A stretch of 64,000 nucleotides of DNA from Marinobacterium rhizophilum DSM 18822 (GCF_000378045.1 NZ_KB899107.1:62001-126000), one strand, 5' to 3'. Numbered from the stretch's first letter, positions 28,421 through 39,645 are shown. A program made the numbers and translations. Notes: generated by a model from the sequence alone, not told the origin.

Positions 28421-28732
28421 CTAAATGTCCTCCAGTCGCCAGACATCATAGGCGACCTCTTCATAGGGGTGCGCCAGCTTAAGCACCGCAACAGCGGTGC
28501 GGAGCAGCGCATCCTCGCACACCATTTCGACCTTCCATTCCTGCAGCATTTCCACTGTGCCCATCACACCTATGTGCGGATCACTGCCTGCGAGCGGTCG
28601 AAACTGCCCCGTGCCCCGGGTTTGCCAACAGCAGCTGTCGTAGTTACCGATACGGCCGACGCCGGCATCGAACAGCGCCTGCTTGACGCTTTCCAGCTGC
28701 TCATCCGGCACATAAAAACATAGCTTGTACAT
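28421..28732 (-). CDS. NIF3-insert-like protein (YqfO/CutA-fold)
   Basis: 103-residue protein beginning MYKLCFYVPDEQLESVKQALFDAG. It matches the small ferredoxin-like domain that is inserted in some NIF3/YqfO proteins but exists here alone; HPYEEVAYDVWRLED at the C-terminus is the typical ending. Role unknown. ATG 28732 is preceded by a GGGGAGA purine stretch. Separated from dapB upstream by the dapB terminator. Confidence 0.82.
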   Translation of the reverse strand: MYKLCFYVPDEQLESVKQALFDAGVGRIGNYDSCCWQTRGTGQFRPLAGSDPHIGVMGTVEMLQEWKVEMVCEDALLRTAVAVLKLAHPYEEVAYDVWRLEDI

Positions 28733-28802
28733 GACGATCTCCCCGCGCCTCCCGGCCTTAGACACACTGGACGAACGGCGGCACCTCCGCCCAGGAATAT
28801 GC

Positions 28803-28826
28803 AAAAGGGAGCCAAAAGGCTCCCTC
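28803..28826 (-). terminator. dapB terminator
   Basis: AGGGAGCC/GGCTCCCT stem with a 4-nt loop, followed on the minus strand by TTTTGC, 24 bp beyond the dapB stop. Confidence 0.85.
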
Positions 28827-28849
28827 AACAATCCAGTTCAGAACCCGCG

Positions 28850-29722
<873 letters not shown>

Positions 29723-30526
29723 TTAGCCGTCGTCCTTGGGGAAGGACTGGTTCATGTCCAGCGCCGGCTTGTCGCAGCCGGGATGACCCACCACCCGGGC
29801 TGGCACGCCCACGACCGTGGTATGGGGCGGCACATTCTCGAGCACCACACTGCCACCGCCCACCTTGGCGCCGGCACCCACTTCGATGTTGCCGAAAATC
29901 TTGGCACCGGCCGCAATCAGTACACCCTCGCGAATCTTGGGATGACGGTCGCCGCTTTCCTTGCCGGTACCGCCAAGGGTCACGTTCTGCAGGATGGACA
30001 CATCATTCTCAACCACGCTGGTTTCACCAATCACGATGCCGGTGGCGTGGTCGAACATGACACCGTGCCCAATGCGGGCCGCGGGATGAATATCCACCTG
30101 CATCACGGAACTGACGCGGCTTTGGAAATACAGCGCCAGGGCACGACGCCCCTGTTTCCACAGGTAATGGGACACGCGATGGGTTTGCAGCGCGTGGAAT
30201 CCCTTCAGGTACAAGAGCACGGTACACAGGCTGTCGACCGCAGGGTCTCGGGTTTTCACAGCCATCAGATCAAGGCAGGCGCAGTGAATAATGGCCGGAT
30301 CCTGGGCGTAGGCCTCTTCTATCATCTCGCGCAGCGAGACCGCCGACATCACCTCATCAGCGAGCCTTGAGGCCAGCAGAAATGACAGTGCCGAGGAAAG
30401 ATCCCTGTGACTGATAATCGCGGCATGGTAGAAACTTGCCAGAAAGGGCTCACGCTCCACTTCCACCCGTGCTTCCTGCTGAAGACGGGCCCAGAGCGCG
30501 GCGGGTTCTGTGGCGACAGAGTTCAT
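29723..30526 (-). CDS. cysE: Serine O-acetyltransferase
   Basis: Makes O-acetylserine for cysteine synthesis. N-terminal helical domain (residues 1-140) then a left-handed beta-helix of hexapeptide repeats from about 150, with IGHGVMFDHATGIVIGET carrying the catalytic His-Asp region and GGTGKESGDRHPK after it. Length 267 residues and the helical N-domain place it with E. coli CysE, the feedback-inhibited type. Located between dnaJ and dapB on the same strand. Confidence 0.95.
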   Translation of the reverse strand: MNSVATEPAALWARLQQEARVEVEREPFLASFYHAAIISHRDLSSALSFLLASRLADEVMSAVSLREMIEEAYAQDPAIIHCACLDLMAVKTRDPAVDSLCTVLLYLKGFHALQTHRVSHYLWKQGRRALALYFQSRVSSVMQVDIHPAARIGHGVMFDHATGIVIGETSVVENDVSILQNVTLGGTGKESGDRHPKIREGVLIAAGAKIFGNIEVGAGAKVGGGSVVLENVPPHTTVVGVPARVVGHPGCDKPALDMNQSFPKDDG

Positions 30527-30548
30527 AGCTCCCCCTTGAATGCAAACA

Positions 30549-30569
30549 CGGGCGCCGGTCAGGCGCCCG
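30549..30569 (-). terminator. Terminator of grpE-dnaK-dnaJ
   Basis: Perfect 8-bp stem CGGGCGCC/GGCGCCCG with a 5-nt loop, 6 bp after the dnaJ stop codon; followed by TGTTTGC on the minus strand. Confidence 0.7.
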
Positions 30570-30575
30570 GTTTGA

Positions 30576-31703
30576 TCAGGTCATGTCTTCGAAGAACTGC
30601 TTCACAGAATCGAAGAACGAATGTTTTTTCGGGCTGTGCTTTTGCTTGCCGCCTTCGGTTTCCTGCTGAAATTCCTTCAGCAACTCCTTTTGACGACTGG
30701 TCAGGCTTACCGGTGTTTCCAGCACCACCCGAACCAGCAGATCACCCACCGGACCACCACGCACCGGGGTTACACCCTTGCCACGCAGGCGGAACAGCTT
30801 GCCGGTCTGCGTTTCCGCCGGCACCCGCAGCTTGACCCGACCGTTCAGGGTCGGCACTTCGAGCTCTCCGCCCAATGCTGCATCCACGAAGCTGATCGGT
30901 ATCTCGCAGTATAGATCGCGCCCGTCGCGCTCGAAGATCGGATGCTGGCGCACGTTGACCTGCACGTACAGATCCCCGGCCGGCCCGCCATGGCTGCCGG
31001 CTTCGCCCTCACCCGAGAGACGGATGCGGTCGCCAGTATCCACCCCAGGCGGGATCTTGACCGACAGGGTTTTAACCTGCTCAACCCGGCCCTGGCCACG
31101 GCAGCTGCTGCACGGCTCGGAAATCACCTTGCCTTCGCCGCGACAGGTCGGACAGGTCTGCTGCACAGAGAAAAAGCCCTGCTGCATGCGCACCTGGCCA
31201 TTACCGCCACAGGTACCGCACACCTTGGCACTGGTACCTGGCTTGGCGCCGGAGCCATGACAGGGCTCGCAGCCGACCAGCGTGGGCACACGAATGGATT
31301 TTTCCACGCCGCGCACGGCATCTTCGAGGCTCAGATCCAGGTTGTAGCGCAGATCCGCGCCGCGCTGTACGGAGCTGCGGCGACGGCCACCGCCGCCTCC
31401 GCCAAAAATGTCGCCAAAGACATCGCCGAAAATATCGGAGAAACCGCCGTCAAAACCACCGTGCCCGCCGGCACCCTGCTCGACACCGGCATGGCCATAC
31501 TGGTCGTAGGCGGCTTTTTTCTGCGCATCGGACAGCACTTCGTAGGCCTCGTTGACCTCCTTGAACTTGTCTTCGGATTCAGCGTCGCCGGGGTTGCGGT
31601 CCGGGTGATACTTCATCGCCATGCGCCGATAGGCTTTCTTGATATCGCGGTCAGCCGTGTCTCGCGACACGCCCAACACTTCGTAATAATCTCGTTTGGA
31701 CAT
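30576..31703 (-). CDS. dnaJ: Chaperone protein DnaJ
   Basis: Hsp40 co-chaperone that stimulates DnaK ATPase. The J domain ([18 protein letters not shown] near residue 33) is followed by a Gly/Phe-rich linker, four zinc-finger CxxCxGxG repeats ([32 protein letters not shown]) around 145-210, and the C-terminal substrate domains. 375 residues. ATG 31703 is the conserved start; upstream in-frame codons are rejected. Third gene of the Hsp70 operon. Confidence 0.98.
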   Translation of the reverse strand: MSKRDYYEVLGVSRDTADRDIKKAYRRMAMKYHPDRNPGDAESEDKFKEVNEAYEVLSDAQKKAAYDQYGHAGVEQGAGGHGGFDGGFSDIFGDVFGDIFGGGGGGRRRSSVQRGADLRYNLDLSLEDAVRGVEKSIRVPTLVGCEPCHGSGAKPGTSAKVCGTCGGNGQVRMQQGFFSVQQTCPTCRGEGKVISEPCSSCRGQGRVEQVKTLSVKIPPGVDTGDRIRLSGEGEAGSHGGPAGDLYVQVNVRQHPIFERDGRDLYCEIPISFVDAALGGELEVPTLNGRVKLRVPAETQTGKLFRLRGKGVTPVRGGPVGDLLVRVVLETPVSLTSRQKELLKEFQQETEGGKQKHSPKKHSFFDSVKQFFEDMT

Positions 31704-31813
31704 AAGCGGGTCTGTCATGTTGCAGCGGTTGGCTCCACCGGGAGCCGGACACGACAACGCGGGCTATTGCCCGCGCTGCCACATTTCAGAGTATCTCAAA
31801 GCAATTCAACGAC

Positions 31814-33736
31814 TTACTTCTTGTCGTCTTTGACCTCTTCAAACTCTGCATCGACAGCATCATCGCCGGGCTTGCCGGTCGACGCTTCACCTGCCTGCTC
31901 GCCTTCCGCCTGTGCAGCGGCATCGGCATACATCTTCTGGGCCACACCGGAGATGGCTTCGGTCAGGGCAGCGACCTTGGCATCGATCTCTTCCTTGCTG
32001 TCAGCCTTGAGGGCTTCTTCCAGCTCGGAAATGGCTTTCTCGACCTGCTCTTTCTCTTCTGCTGTCGCCTTGTCGCCGGCTTCAGTCAGCGTCTTGCGAG
32101 CCGAGTGAACCATGGCGTCGCCCTGGTTACGGGCCTGCGCCAGCTCTTCAAACTTGCGGTCTTCATCAGCGTGGGACTCTGCGTCCGCAACCATCTGATC
32201 GATTTCGTCATCCGACAGACCGGAAGACGCCTTGATCACGATGGACTGCTGCTTGCCGGTTGCCTTGTCCTTGGCGGACACGTTGAGGATACCGTTGGCA
32301 TCGAGGTCGAAGGTGACTTCGATCTGCGGTACGCCACGCGGCGCCATCGGGATATCGGCCAGATCGAAACGGCCCAGCGACTTGTTGTGGCTCGCCTGCT
32401 TGCGCTCACCCTGAACCACGTGAATGGTCACGGCGCTCTGGTTGTCGTCCGCGGTGGAGAACACCTGCGACTTCTTGGTCGGGATGGTGGTGTTCTTCTC
32501 GATCAGCGGTGTAGCCACGCCACCCATGGTTTCGATACCCAGGGTCAGCGGGGTTACGTCCAGCAGCAGTACGTCTTTTACGTCACCGGACAGTACGGCA
32601 CCCTGAATGGCAGCGCCAATGGCAACGGCTTCATCGGGGTTCACATCCTTGCGCGGTTCCTTGCCGAAGAACTCGGCAACGGATTTCTGCACCATCGGCA
32701 TGCGGGTCTGACCGCCCACCAGGATGATTTCGTCAATGTCAGAGGCTTTCAGGTCAGCATCTTTCAGTGCGATGCGGCACGGATCCATCGTACGCTTGAC
32801 CAGCTCTTCGACCAGGGACTCCAGCTTGGAGCGGGTCACCTTGACGTTAAGGTGCTTCGGACCTGTGGCATCAGCCGTGATGTACGGCAGGTTGACGTCG
32901 GTCTGCTGTGAAGATGACAGTTCAACCTTGGCTTTTTCGGCCGCTTCTTTCAGGCGCTGCAGCGCCAGCGGGTCGTTGTGCAGATCGATGCCGGACTCTT
33001 TCTTGAATTCGTCCGCCAGGTAGTTGATCAGCTTAAGGTCGAAATCTTCACCACCGAGGAAGGTATCACCGTTGGTCGCCAGTACTTCGAACTGGTGCTC
33101 ACCGTCAACATCGGCGATTTCAATGATGGAAACGTCGAAGGTACCACCACCCAGGTCGTATACGGCGATGGTGCGATCGCCCTTGCCCTTGTCCAGACCG
33201 TAGGCCAGTGCAGCGGCGGTCGGCTCGTTGATGATGCGCTTGACGTCCAGACCGGCGATACGGCCCGCATCCTTGGTCGCCTGACGCTGAGCATCGTTGA
33301 AGTAGGCCGGCACGGTGATAACAGCTTCAGTGACCGGCTCGCCCAGGTAATCCTCGGCGGTCTTCTTCATTTTTTTCAGAACTTCGGCCGACACCTGGGG
33401 TGCCGCCATTTTCTTGCCCTTTACCGCAACCCAGGCGTCACCGTTGTCAGCTTCGACAATGGAGTACGGCACCATCTTGATGTCTTTCTGTACGACTTCG
33501 TCCTTGAAGCGGCGGCCGATAAGGCGCTTGATGGCAAACAGGGTATTGGCCGGATTGGTCACTGCCTGGCGCTTGGCCGGCTGTCCTACCAGGATCTCGC
33601 CATCTTCGCTGTAGGCGATGATGGACGGCGTGGTGCGGTCGCCTTCGGCGTTTTCCAGTACCCGAGTCTTGTCGCCATCCAGGATTGCCACACAGGAGTT
33701 GGTGGTTCCCAGGTCGATACCAATGATTTTACCCAT
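31814..33736 (-). CDS. dnaK: Chaperone protein DnaK (Hsp70)
   Basis: ATP-dependent chaperone, 640 residues. ATPase domain opens [37 protein letters not shown] is near residue 193; the interdomain linker [19 protein letters not shown] is near 390; the C-terminal tail ends [12 protein letters not shown], the conserved EEVD-like end of bacterial DnaK. Second in grpE-dnaK-dnaJ under a sigma-32-type promoter upstream of grpE. Confidence 0.99.
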   Translation of the reverse strand: MGKIIGIDLGTTNSCVAILDGDKTRVLENAEGDRTTPSIIAYSEDGEILVGQPAKRQAVTNPANTLFAIKRLIGRRFKDEVVQKDIKMVPYSIVEADNGDAWVAVKGKKMAAPQVSAEVLKKMKKTAEDYLGEPVTEAVITVPAYFNDAQRQATKDAGRIAGLDVKRIINEPTAAALAYGLDKGKGDRTIAVYDLGGGTFDVSIIEIADVDGEHQFEVLATNGDTFLGGEDFDLKLINYLADEFKKESGIDLHNDPLALQRLKEAAEKAKVELSSSQQTDVNLPYITADATGPKHLNVKVTRSKLESLVEELVKRTMDPCRIALKDADLKASDIDEIILVGGQTRMPMVQKSVAEFFGKEPRKDVNPDEAVAIGAAIQGAVLSGDVKDVLLLDVTPLTLGIETMGGVATPLIEKNTTIPTKKSQVFSTADDNQSAVTIHVVQGERKQASHNKSLGRFDLADIPMAPRGVPQIEVTFDLDANGILNVSAKDKATGKQQSIVIKASSGLSDDEIDQMVADAESHADEDRKFEELAQARNQGDAMVHSARKTLTEAGDKATAEEKEQVEKAISELEEALKADSKEEIDAKVAALTEAISGVAQKMYADAAAQAEGEQAGEASTGKPGDDAVDAEFEEVKDDKK

Positions 33737-33857
33737 GCGTCTGTGCTCCAGTTCTGCAGTGCCTGTATCACCAGGCACGAAATCCGATTAACTTGCTTGC
33801 AATTCTATATAGGGCCGAATGTCGCCGTTTCAAGCGTCAGGGCCACAAAGTCTTTGC

Positions 33858-34433
33858 TTAACTTTTCGATACCATGACCATCGCCGGGCGCAACAGGCGT
33901 CCGTTGAGGGTGTAGCCTTTCTGTACTACGGCAACCACGGTGTTGGGCGCCGTGTCCGGCGCATCCACCAGCGACATGGCCTGATGCAGAGCCGGATCGA
34001 AGGCCGCGCCCTGCGGGTCGACAGCTTCAACCTTGAACTTGTTCAGTCCCGACACCAGCATGCCCAGCGTCAGCTCGACACCCTCGCGAATGGCCTTGGT
34101 TGCTGCGTCATCACTGTCGCAGGCCGCAACGGCCCGTTCCAGGCTGTCCACCACTGGCAGCATTTCGTTGGCGAACTTCTCAACGCCAAACTTGTGCGCC
34201 TTTTCAACATCCTGCTCGGCACGACGACGAACATTCATGAAGTCGGCCTGAGTGCGCAGCAACTGATCACGCAGCTCATCCATTTCAGCGGTGACAGTCT
34301 CGAGTTCCTGAGCCAGTGTCTGGGCATCGGGCAGGTCTGCAGCGCTGGCTGCTTCTGCTTGTGCGTCGATCACCTGTTCATCTGCCGGCGTTTCCAGGAT
34401 TTCCTCCGCCGGATTTTTCTCTTGCTCTGCCAT
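33858..34433 (-). CDS. grpE: Nucleotide exchange factor GrpE
   Basis: DnaK nucleotide exchange factor; 191 residues with an acidic N-terminus, a long coiled-coil helix (about 40-95) and the C-terminal beta domain containing GAAFDPALHQAM and VQKGYTLNGRLLRPAMVMVS. ATG 34433 follows AGCAGGA; an upstream in-frame stretch is rejected. First gene of the operon. Confidence 0.97.
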   Translation of the reverse strand: MAEQEKNPAEEILETPADEQVIDAQAEAASAADLPDAQTLAQELETVTAEMDELRDQLLRTQADFMNVRRRAEQDVEKAHKFGVEKFANEMLPVVDSLERAVAACDSDDAATKAIREGVELTLGMLVSGLNKFKVEAVDPQGAAFDPALHQAMSLVDAPDTAPNTVVAVVQKGYTLNGRLLRPAMVMVSKS

Positions 34434-34483
34434 TCCTGCTACCCACCTCAATGCAAAGATGCTTGAAAACATTACTGCTGCTG

Positions 34484-34513
34484 TATATGGGGTTATTCAC
34501 CGGTGATTCAACC
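34484..34513 (-). promoter_or_regulatory. Sigma-32 (RpoH) heat-shock promoter of grpE-dnaK-dnaJ
   Basis: On the minus strand, GGTTGAA (34507-34513) and CCCCATATA (34484-34492) are separated by 14 nt. This closely fits the RpoH consensus CTTGAA / CCCCATNT and lies about 50 bp before the grpE start. Confidence 0.82.
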
Positions 34514-34590
34514 GTTGCCACACAAAAAAATTGCAACCTGATGCGGTCGTGATTGCAACGGCAATGGAAATGGCCTATACAGTAAAAACA

Positions 34591-34606
34591 CTGTATGAAA
34601 ACACAG
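34591..34606 (+). promoter_or_regulatory. LexA box of recN
   Basis: CTGTATGAAAACACAG fits the CTGT-N8-ACAG SOS box exactly and lies 14 bp before the recN start codon, where LexA would block transcription. recN is an SOS gene in E. coli and many gammaproteobacteria. Confidence 0.85.
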
Positions 34607-34619
34607 GTAATACACCGCC

Positions 34620-36287
34620 ATGCTCAGTCAGCTGACGATCCGCAACTTTGCCATTGTCGAAAGCCTGGACCTTGAACTTGCCGCCGGCATGACCGTTGTC
34701 AGCGGCGAAACCGGGGCCGGCAAGTCCATCATGCTTGATGCCCTGGCCCTGGCCCTGGGCGATCGCGCCGAAACCGGCGTCGTGCGCGCCGGCGCCGAGC
34801 GCGCCGAGATCGTCGCCAGCTTCAATATCAGCGGCCTGCCGGATGCCACCGCCTGGCTGCAGGAGCAGGACCTCGATCAGGACGGCGACTGCATCCTGCG
34901 GCGGGTCATCACGCGCGAAGGACGCTCGCGCTCCTACATCAATGGCCAGCCCTGTCCGGTCACGGCCGTTCGCACTCTGGCGGACCACCTGGTGGATATT
35001 CACGGCCAGCACGAGCACCAGCGCCTGCTCAAACGCGATTATCACCGCACGCTGCTGGATGAACACGCAGGCCAAAGCAGGCAGGCCGAGCAGGTACGCG
35101 ATTCCTACCAGCGCTGGCGCCGGCTGGATCAGGAACTGACCAGCCTGACCGAACAGAGCGCAGAGCAGGCGGCCCGCATCCAGCTGCTGAGCTACCAGAC
35201 CGAGGAACTCGACCAGCTTGCGCTGCAGGAAAGCGAACTCGACGCCCTGGAAGAAGAACAGAAAACGCTGACCAACGCCGACGACATCCTGCACACAGGC
35301 CACCAGCTGCTGGAACTGACCGCCGACGCCGAACAGGCAAACTGCCTGAGCCTGCTGGCACACTGCGAACAGCTGCTGCACTCACTGGACATCCAGTCGC
35401 CCGCACTGCAACAGGCCGCGGAAATGCTCGGATCCGCGCAGATACAAATCGATGAAGCCAGCCAGGAAATACGCCATTACCTGGATCGCATCGAGATCAA
35501 CCCGCAACGCCAGCAGGAAGTCGAAGAGCGCCTGAGCAGCATTTACGACATTGCCCGCAAACACCGCATCAAGCCCAACGACCTGGTCGGCTTCCACGCC
35601 AGCCTGAAACAGGAACTAAACTCGCTGAGCCGTTCCGATGAAGAGCTCGACCTGCTGGCCAAGGCGGTCGCCGCCGCACGCGAATCGTACAGCAAGGCGG
35701 CAGCTCGACTCAGCCGCGCCCGGCAAAAGGCAGCACGCCAGCTTGGCAAGGCCGTGGACGCCCAGCTGCACGCCCTGGGCATGAATGCAGCCCGGTTTGA
35801 AGTCAGCCTGAGCCCGCTCCCCGAAGACCGCCAGGGCCCTCACGGCCTGGAAGAAGTCGAATTTCTGATCAGCGCCAACCGCGGCCAGCCCGCCCGCCCG
35901 CTTGCCAAAGTGGCATCAGGCGGCGAGCTGTCACGTATCAGCCTGGCCATTCAGGTTATTACGGCCCAGACCTCCGCCACCCCCACATTAATATTCGATG
36001 AAGTTGATGTCGGCATTGGTGGCGCCATTGCCGAGGTGGTCGGCCGCATGCTGCGCCAGCTCGGCGAACGCGCCCAGATACTCTGCGTGACCCACCAGCC
36101 GCAGGTCGCCTCCCAGGGGCATCAGCACCTGTTCGTCAGCAAGATTGCCGGCGATGTGCATACCCACACGCGCATTCGCAACCTGGACGAAGGTGACCGC
36201 GTACAGGAAATAGCCCGCATGCTGGGTGGCATCGACATTACCGAACGTTCCGTCGCCCATGCCCGGGAAATGCTCGGGTTCGGTTAG
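34620..36287 (+). CDS. recN: DNA repair protein RecN
   Basis: SMC-like ATPase that assists double-strand break repair by tethering DNA. Walker A GETGAGKSIMLDALALALGD near residue 29, long coiled-coil arms (about 150-370), the ABC signature LAKVASGGELSRISLAIQV near 430 and Walker B TLIFDEVDVGIGG near 458. 555 residues is normal. Divergent from grpE; controlled by the LexA box just upstream. Confidence 0.97.
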   Translation: MLSQLTIRNFAIVESLDLELAAGMTVVSGETGAGKSIMLDALALALGDRAETGVVRAGAERAEIVASFNISGLPDATAWLQEQDLDQDGDCILRRVITREGRSRSYINGQPCPVTAVRTLADHLVDIHGQHEHQRLLKRDYHRTLLDEHAGQSRQAEQVRDSYQRWRRLDQELTSLTEQSAEQAARIQLLSYQTEELDQLALQESELDALEEEQKTLTNADDILHTGHQLLELTADAEQANCLSLLAHCEQLLHSLDIQSPALQQAAEMLGSAQIQIDEASQEIRHYLDRIEINPQRQQEVEERLSSIYDIARKHRIKPNDLVGFHASLKQELNSLSRSDEELDLLAKAVAAARESYSKAAARLSRARQKAARQLGKAVDAQLHALGMNAARFEVSLSPLPEDRQGPHGLEEVEFLISANRGQPARPLAKVASGGELSRISLAIQVITAQTSATPTLIFDEVDVGIGGAIAEVVGRMLRQLGERAQILCVTHQPQVASQGHQHLFVSKIAGDVHTHTRIRNLDEGDRVQEIARMLGGIDITERSVAHAREMLGFG

Positions 36288-36307
36288 GCTTTTTACTCCA
36301 GACACAA

Positions 36308-36331
36308 GAAAGCCGGCGTGAGCCGGCTTTC
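36308..36331. terminator. Bidirectional terminator between recN and fur
   Basis: Perfect 10-bp stem GAAAGCCGGC/GCCGGCTTTC with a GTGA loop, with A-rich and T-rich ends, in the 70-bp gap between the two convergent genes. Confidence 0.88.
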
Positions 36332-36357
36332 GTCGCATCTACGCCCCACAAAAGGCG

Positions 36358-36783
36358 TTAGCGTTTTTCGCAACCATCCTTGCACAGGCCGTACAGGTAC
36401 AGGGTGCGATCTGTCAGGCGAAAGCCCAACGAGTCGGCGATCGCATTCTGGCGCGCCACCAGCTCAGGATCGGAAAACTCCCGCACCCGGCCACAACGCA
36501 CACAGACCACATGATCGTGCTGCTGCTCACTCGCCAGTTCGAACACCGAATGCCCGCCTTCGAAGTGATGACGCGACACAAGACCGGCTGTTTCGAACTG
36601 GGTCAGCACCCGGTAAACGGTAGCCAAACCAACGTCTTCACCCTGATCAATCAACAACTTGTAGATATCTTCAGCGCTAAAGTGATCCCCTTCACCTGCA
36701 CGCTCGAGAATCTGGTAGATCTTGACCCTGGGCAGGGTGACTTTCAGTCCCGCCTTGCGCAGTTCCTGATTTTCAAGCGCCAT
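36358..36783 (-). CDS. fur: Ferric uptake regulator Fur
   Basis: Iron-dependent repressor, 141 residues. The N-terminal winged helix (GLKVTLPRVKIYQILE) is followed by the metal-binding and dimerisation domain with HHFEGGHSVFEL near residue 86 and HDHVVCVRCGRVREF near 95; a last Cys pair is in GLCKDGCEKR. It represses iron-uptake genes at 19-bp Fur boxes. Divergent from bamE, 76 bp apart, the conserved Pseudomonas order. A Fur-box-like site occurs far away in the island at 48384-48398. Confidence 0.97.
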   Translation of the reverse strand: MALENQELRKAGLKVTLPRVKIYQILERAGEGDHFSAEDIYKLLIDQGEDVGLATVYRVLTQFETAGLVSRHHFEGGHSVFELASEQQHDHVVCVRCGRVREFSDPELVARQNAIADSLGFRLTDRTLYLYGLCKDGCEKR

Positions 36784-36859
36784 AATCTTTCTCTATGCTG
36801 TTCGCGATATGGAATGTTAGACTCCATTATCTTTGTTTATGCACCATAGTGGAAGTTTA

Positions 36860-37195
36860 ATGCAGATACGGAAGTTTCTTATCGGCATCACCGCCAGCAT
36901 TCTAATCACCGGCTGTTCCGAATTCCCAGGCGTACACAAGATTGATATCCCCCAGGGTAACGTTGTTACTCAGGAGATGGTCGATCAGCTCAAGCCCGGC
37001 ATGACCCGCAACCAGGTGCGCTTTGTAATGGGCACACCGCTGATCACGGACACCTTCAGTCCGGATCGCTGGGACTACATCTATAGCATGCAAAAGGGCG
37101 GCGAAGCCCGCACGCAGGAAGGTGTATCACTGTACTTCAGCGGCGATCAGCTGATCCGCATCAGCGGCGACTACCGCCCCAGCAGCGCGCAGTAA
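36860..37195 (+). CDS. bamE: Outer-membrane assembly lipoprotein BamE
   Basis: Small subunit of the BAM complex that inserts beta-barrel proteins in the outer membrane. Lipoprotein signal [19 protein letters not shown] with the lipobox Cys near residue 19, then the SmpA/OmlA fold: [20 protein letters not shown] and RWDYIYSM. 111 residues. GGAAG lies upstream of ATG 36860; an in-frame start 27 bp earlier would spoil the signal peptide. Confidence 0.95.
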   Translation: MQIRKFLIGITASILITGCSEFPGVHKIDIPQGNVVTQEMVDQLKPGMTRNQVRFVMGTPLITDTFSPDRWDYIYSMQKGGEARTQEGVSLYFSGDQLIRISGDYRPSSAQ

Positions 37196-37277
37196 TCGCT
37201 TAGCACCTGCATTCCCACGGCAGTGACGCCCGTCCCTGCCGGTATGTCTACCACCATCCGATACCCTAGCCGCAGGA

Positions 37278-37583
37278 CTATTCCTGGCCGGCGTCTTTCT
37301 GCGCCTTCATTTTTGCGGCCCGCTTGGCACGGGCTTCCTTGGGATCGGCAATCAGCGGCCGGTAAATCTCTACCCGGTCGCCATCACGCATCACATACTC
37401 CTGGGGATTGCGAATCGCCTTGCCGAAAACGCCCATGGGTGCGTGATCGGGATCTATCTGTGGGAACAGCGCCACGATGCCGGACTTGATCACCGCATCA
37501 TGGGCCGTGCAGTCATCCTCCACCTGCAGCGATATGATTTTCTGTTCCTTGGGAAGCGCAAAGGCAACCTCGACTGTAATCAT
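37278..37583 (-). CDS. rnfH: RnfH family ubiquitin-like protein
   Basis: 101-residue beta-grasp protein (UPF0125), opening ITVEVAFALPKEQKIISLQV with GDRVEIYRPLIADPKEARAKRA near the end and a basic tail. Always found beside ratA, as here (18 bp). Function not established; the name comes from association with rnf electron-transport genes in some species. Confidence 0.9.
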   Translation of the reverse strand: MITVEVAFALPKEQKIISLQVEDDCTAHDAVIKSGIVALFPQIDPDHAPMGVFGKAIRNPQEYVMRDGDRVEIYRPLIADPKEARAKRAAKMKAQKDAGQE

Positions 37584-37601
37584 CTGTGTTATGTCCTTTA
37601 A

Positions 37602-38033
37602 TTAGCCGTAGACCTTGTCGGCCCGGTTCACAAAAGCCTCCACCAGGGTCGTCGCCACCTGGCTAAACACCTTGGACATGGCCATGCCGGTAAGCTTTCC
37701 GCCAAAATCAAAGCTCAGATCAAGATGCACCTTGCACGCCTCATCACTGAGCCGCGTGAAGGTCCAGACACCACTGAGCGATGCAAAGGGTCCTTCCACC
37801 AGCTCAATGGTCATTTTCGTGGGGCGCTCGAGCCGGTTGCGGGTGGTAAAGCTGTATTTGAGACCCGCCTTAGCCAGGTGCAGCGTGGCCACCAGCTCAT
37901 CCTCCGACGACCTGATCAGCTCAGTGGAGGCACACCAGGGCAGAAACTGCGGGTAGGCCCCGACATCATTGATAAGATCAAACATTTGCTCGGCGGTATG
38001 CAACACCAGGGCACTGCGCTCGACACGGGTCAT
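37602..38033 (-). CDS. ratA: RatA/YfjG START-domain protein
   Basis: 143-residue SRPBCC-fold protein related to mitochondrial Coq10: VLHTAEQMFDLINDVGAYPQFLPWC is the family signature. In E. coli the homologue was reported as RatA, blocking 70S assembly; other work treats the family as ubiquinone-binding. Paired with rnfH downstream. It should not be read as a plasmid-type toxin-antitoxin system. Confidence 0.92.
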   Translation of the reverse strand: MTRVERSALVLHTAEQMFDLINDVGAYPQFLPWCASTELIRSSEDELVATLHLAKAGLKYSFTTRNRLERPTKMTIELVEGPFASLSGVWTFTRLSDEACKVHLDLSFDFGGKLTGMAMSKVFSQVATTLVEAFVNRADKVYG

Positions 38034-38047
38034 CGGATAAGCGTCCT

Positions 38048-39412
38048 TCAGGCCAGTTTCTGATACAGATTAAGCGCGAATATAATCGCCACCGCAACCG
38101 GCGCCACAAAACGCAGCACGCCGTACCACAGCTGGAAATGCAGTTTATGCTTCATAGCAAGCTCGTCCATGACGGCAGAGCGCTGCATGAACCAGCCAAC
38201 ATAGATCGAAAGAAATAGTCCGCCCAGCGGCAGCATGATGTTGGCCGTCACGAAATCGAGGAAATCAAAGGTTGTCATGCCCAACAGCGTGAAATCGGCC
38301 ATCACATTGAACGATGCCAGGCTTGCGATACCCATCGCCCAGCCGGCAGCCCCCAGGATCAGACAGGCGGGCAGGCGCTCCAGCTTGAGCCGCTCCACCA
38401 TCCAGGCCGTCGCCGGCTCCATCAGTGAAATCGCCGAGGTCCAGGCGGCAACCCCCACCAGCAGGAAGAACAGGAAGCCAAACAGCTGCCCGCCGGGCAT
38501 CTGACCAAAGGCAACCGGCAGGGTAATGAACATCAGCCCGGGGCCTGCGCCGGGATCCAGCTCATTGGCGAACACGATCGGGAAAATCGCCATACCCGCC
38601 GCCAGGGCAACAACCGTATCCAGCAAGGCAATCGTCATCACCGTGCCGCCGATCGAGGCCTGCTTGGGCATATAGGAGCCGTACGCCAGAATGGCACCCA
38701 TTCCCAGGGACAGGGTAAAGAACGAATGCCCCAGGGCCACCAGCACGCTGTCCCAGGTCAGTTCTTCGGGCGCAAAATGAAACAGGAATTCAAGGCCTTG
38801 GGTGAAATGACCGGTCGTCAGGGCGTAGCCCAGCAGCAGCGTCAGCAGGGCGAAGAGCGCAGGCATCATGATGCGGGTGGCGCGTTCGATCCCCTTGTTG
38901 ACGCCTCCGACAACCACCAGCATCACCAGCACCACGAACACCGAATGCCAGACGAGCATCAGCTTGGGGTCCGCCAGCAACTGGTCGAACTGGGCCGCCG
39001 CCTGATCCCGCCCTATGTCTATGTAGTCGCCGCGAACCATGCCGGAGATGTAGTTCAGCACCCAGCCGGCCACGACCGAATAGAAGCTGAAAATAAGGAA
39101 ACCCGACAGCGCCGCCATCCAGCCGATCGCCTGCCAACCGGTCGACAGACCGGATTCACTGGCCGTGTATTTCATTGAATTAACCGGGTTGCAGCGGCCA
39201 CGGCGACCGACCAGCGCCTCCCCCATCATGATGGGCACGCCAACCAGCAGAATGCACACCAGGTAGACCAGCACGAAGGCTCCGCCACCGTTTTCCCCGG
39301 TGATATAGGGAAACTTCCAGATATTGCCCAGACCGACAGCCGAGCCGGTCGCCGCCAGGATAAAGATCCAGCGGCTGGCCCAGGTACCTTGTGACGAGTG
39401 CCGTTCCTGCAT
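38048..39412 (-). CDS. Sodium-dependent neurotransmitter-symporter-family (NSS) transporter
   Basis: 454-residue LeuT-fold protein with about 11-12 hydrophobic segments and the signature AATGSAVGLGNIWKFPYITGENGGGAF in the first helix, including the unwound region that binds substrate and Na+. Substrate is probably an amino acid; it cannot be refined from sequence. ATG 39412 is preceded by GAGGACA; an ATG 24 bp upstream is possible. Ends 14 bp before ratA on the same strand. Confidence 0.92.
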   Translation of the reverse strand: MQERHSSQGTWASRWIFILAATGSAVGLGNIWKFPYITGENGGGAFVLVYLVCILLVGVPIMMGEALVGRRGRCNPVNSMKYTASESGLSTGWQAIGWMAALSGFLIFSFYSVVAGWVLNYISGMVRGDYIDIGRDQAAAQFDQLLADPKLMLVWHSVFVVLVMLVVVGGVNKGIERATRIMMPALFALLTLLLGYALTTGHFTQGLEFLFHFAPEELTWDSVLVALGHSFFTLSLGMGAILAYGSYMPKQASIGGTVMTIALLDTVVALAAGMAIFPIVFANELDPGAGPGLMFITLPVAFGQMPGGQLFGFLFFLLVGVAAWTSAISLMEPATAWMVERLKLERLPACLILGAAGWAMGIASLASFNVMADFTLLGMTTFDFLDFVTANIMLPLGGLFLSIYVGWFMQRSAVMDELAMKHKLHFQLWYGVLRFVAPVAVAIIFALNLYQKLA

Positions 39413-39645
39413 ATTGTCCTCTATACAAAACATCAATCAGCGTTATCAGTGAACGCCGCTGTGCAATAAAGCACCAAAGCGAGACGCGCAGTCGCCGCTT
39501 CACAACGCAAAACGGGGCATTCTTCCTATTTTGCCGAGCACAGGCAACCGTTTTGCCCCACACTGGCTGTTTTTTTGCTTCCAGCAGCCGCGAAACACAA
39601 CGCGCAGCTTTCCACCCCGACAGTGCATGGATATAATCGCCCACC

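Noticed and set aside
32978-33877. Open frame opposite dnaK
   Set aside because: Antisense shadow of a highly conserved gene with no ribosome site or domain.
37278-38033. rnfH-ratA as a toxin-antitoxin pair
   Set aside because: This is a conserved core locus; homologues are Coq10-like and the pair is found in the same place in most relatives.
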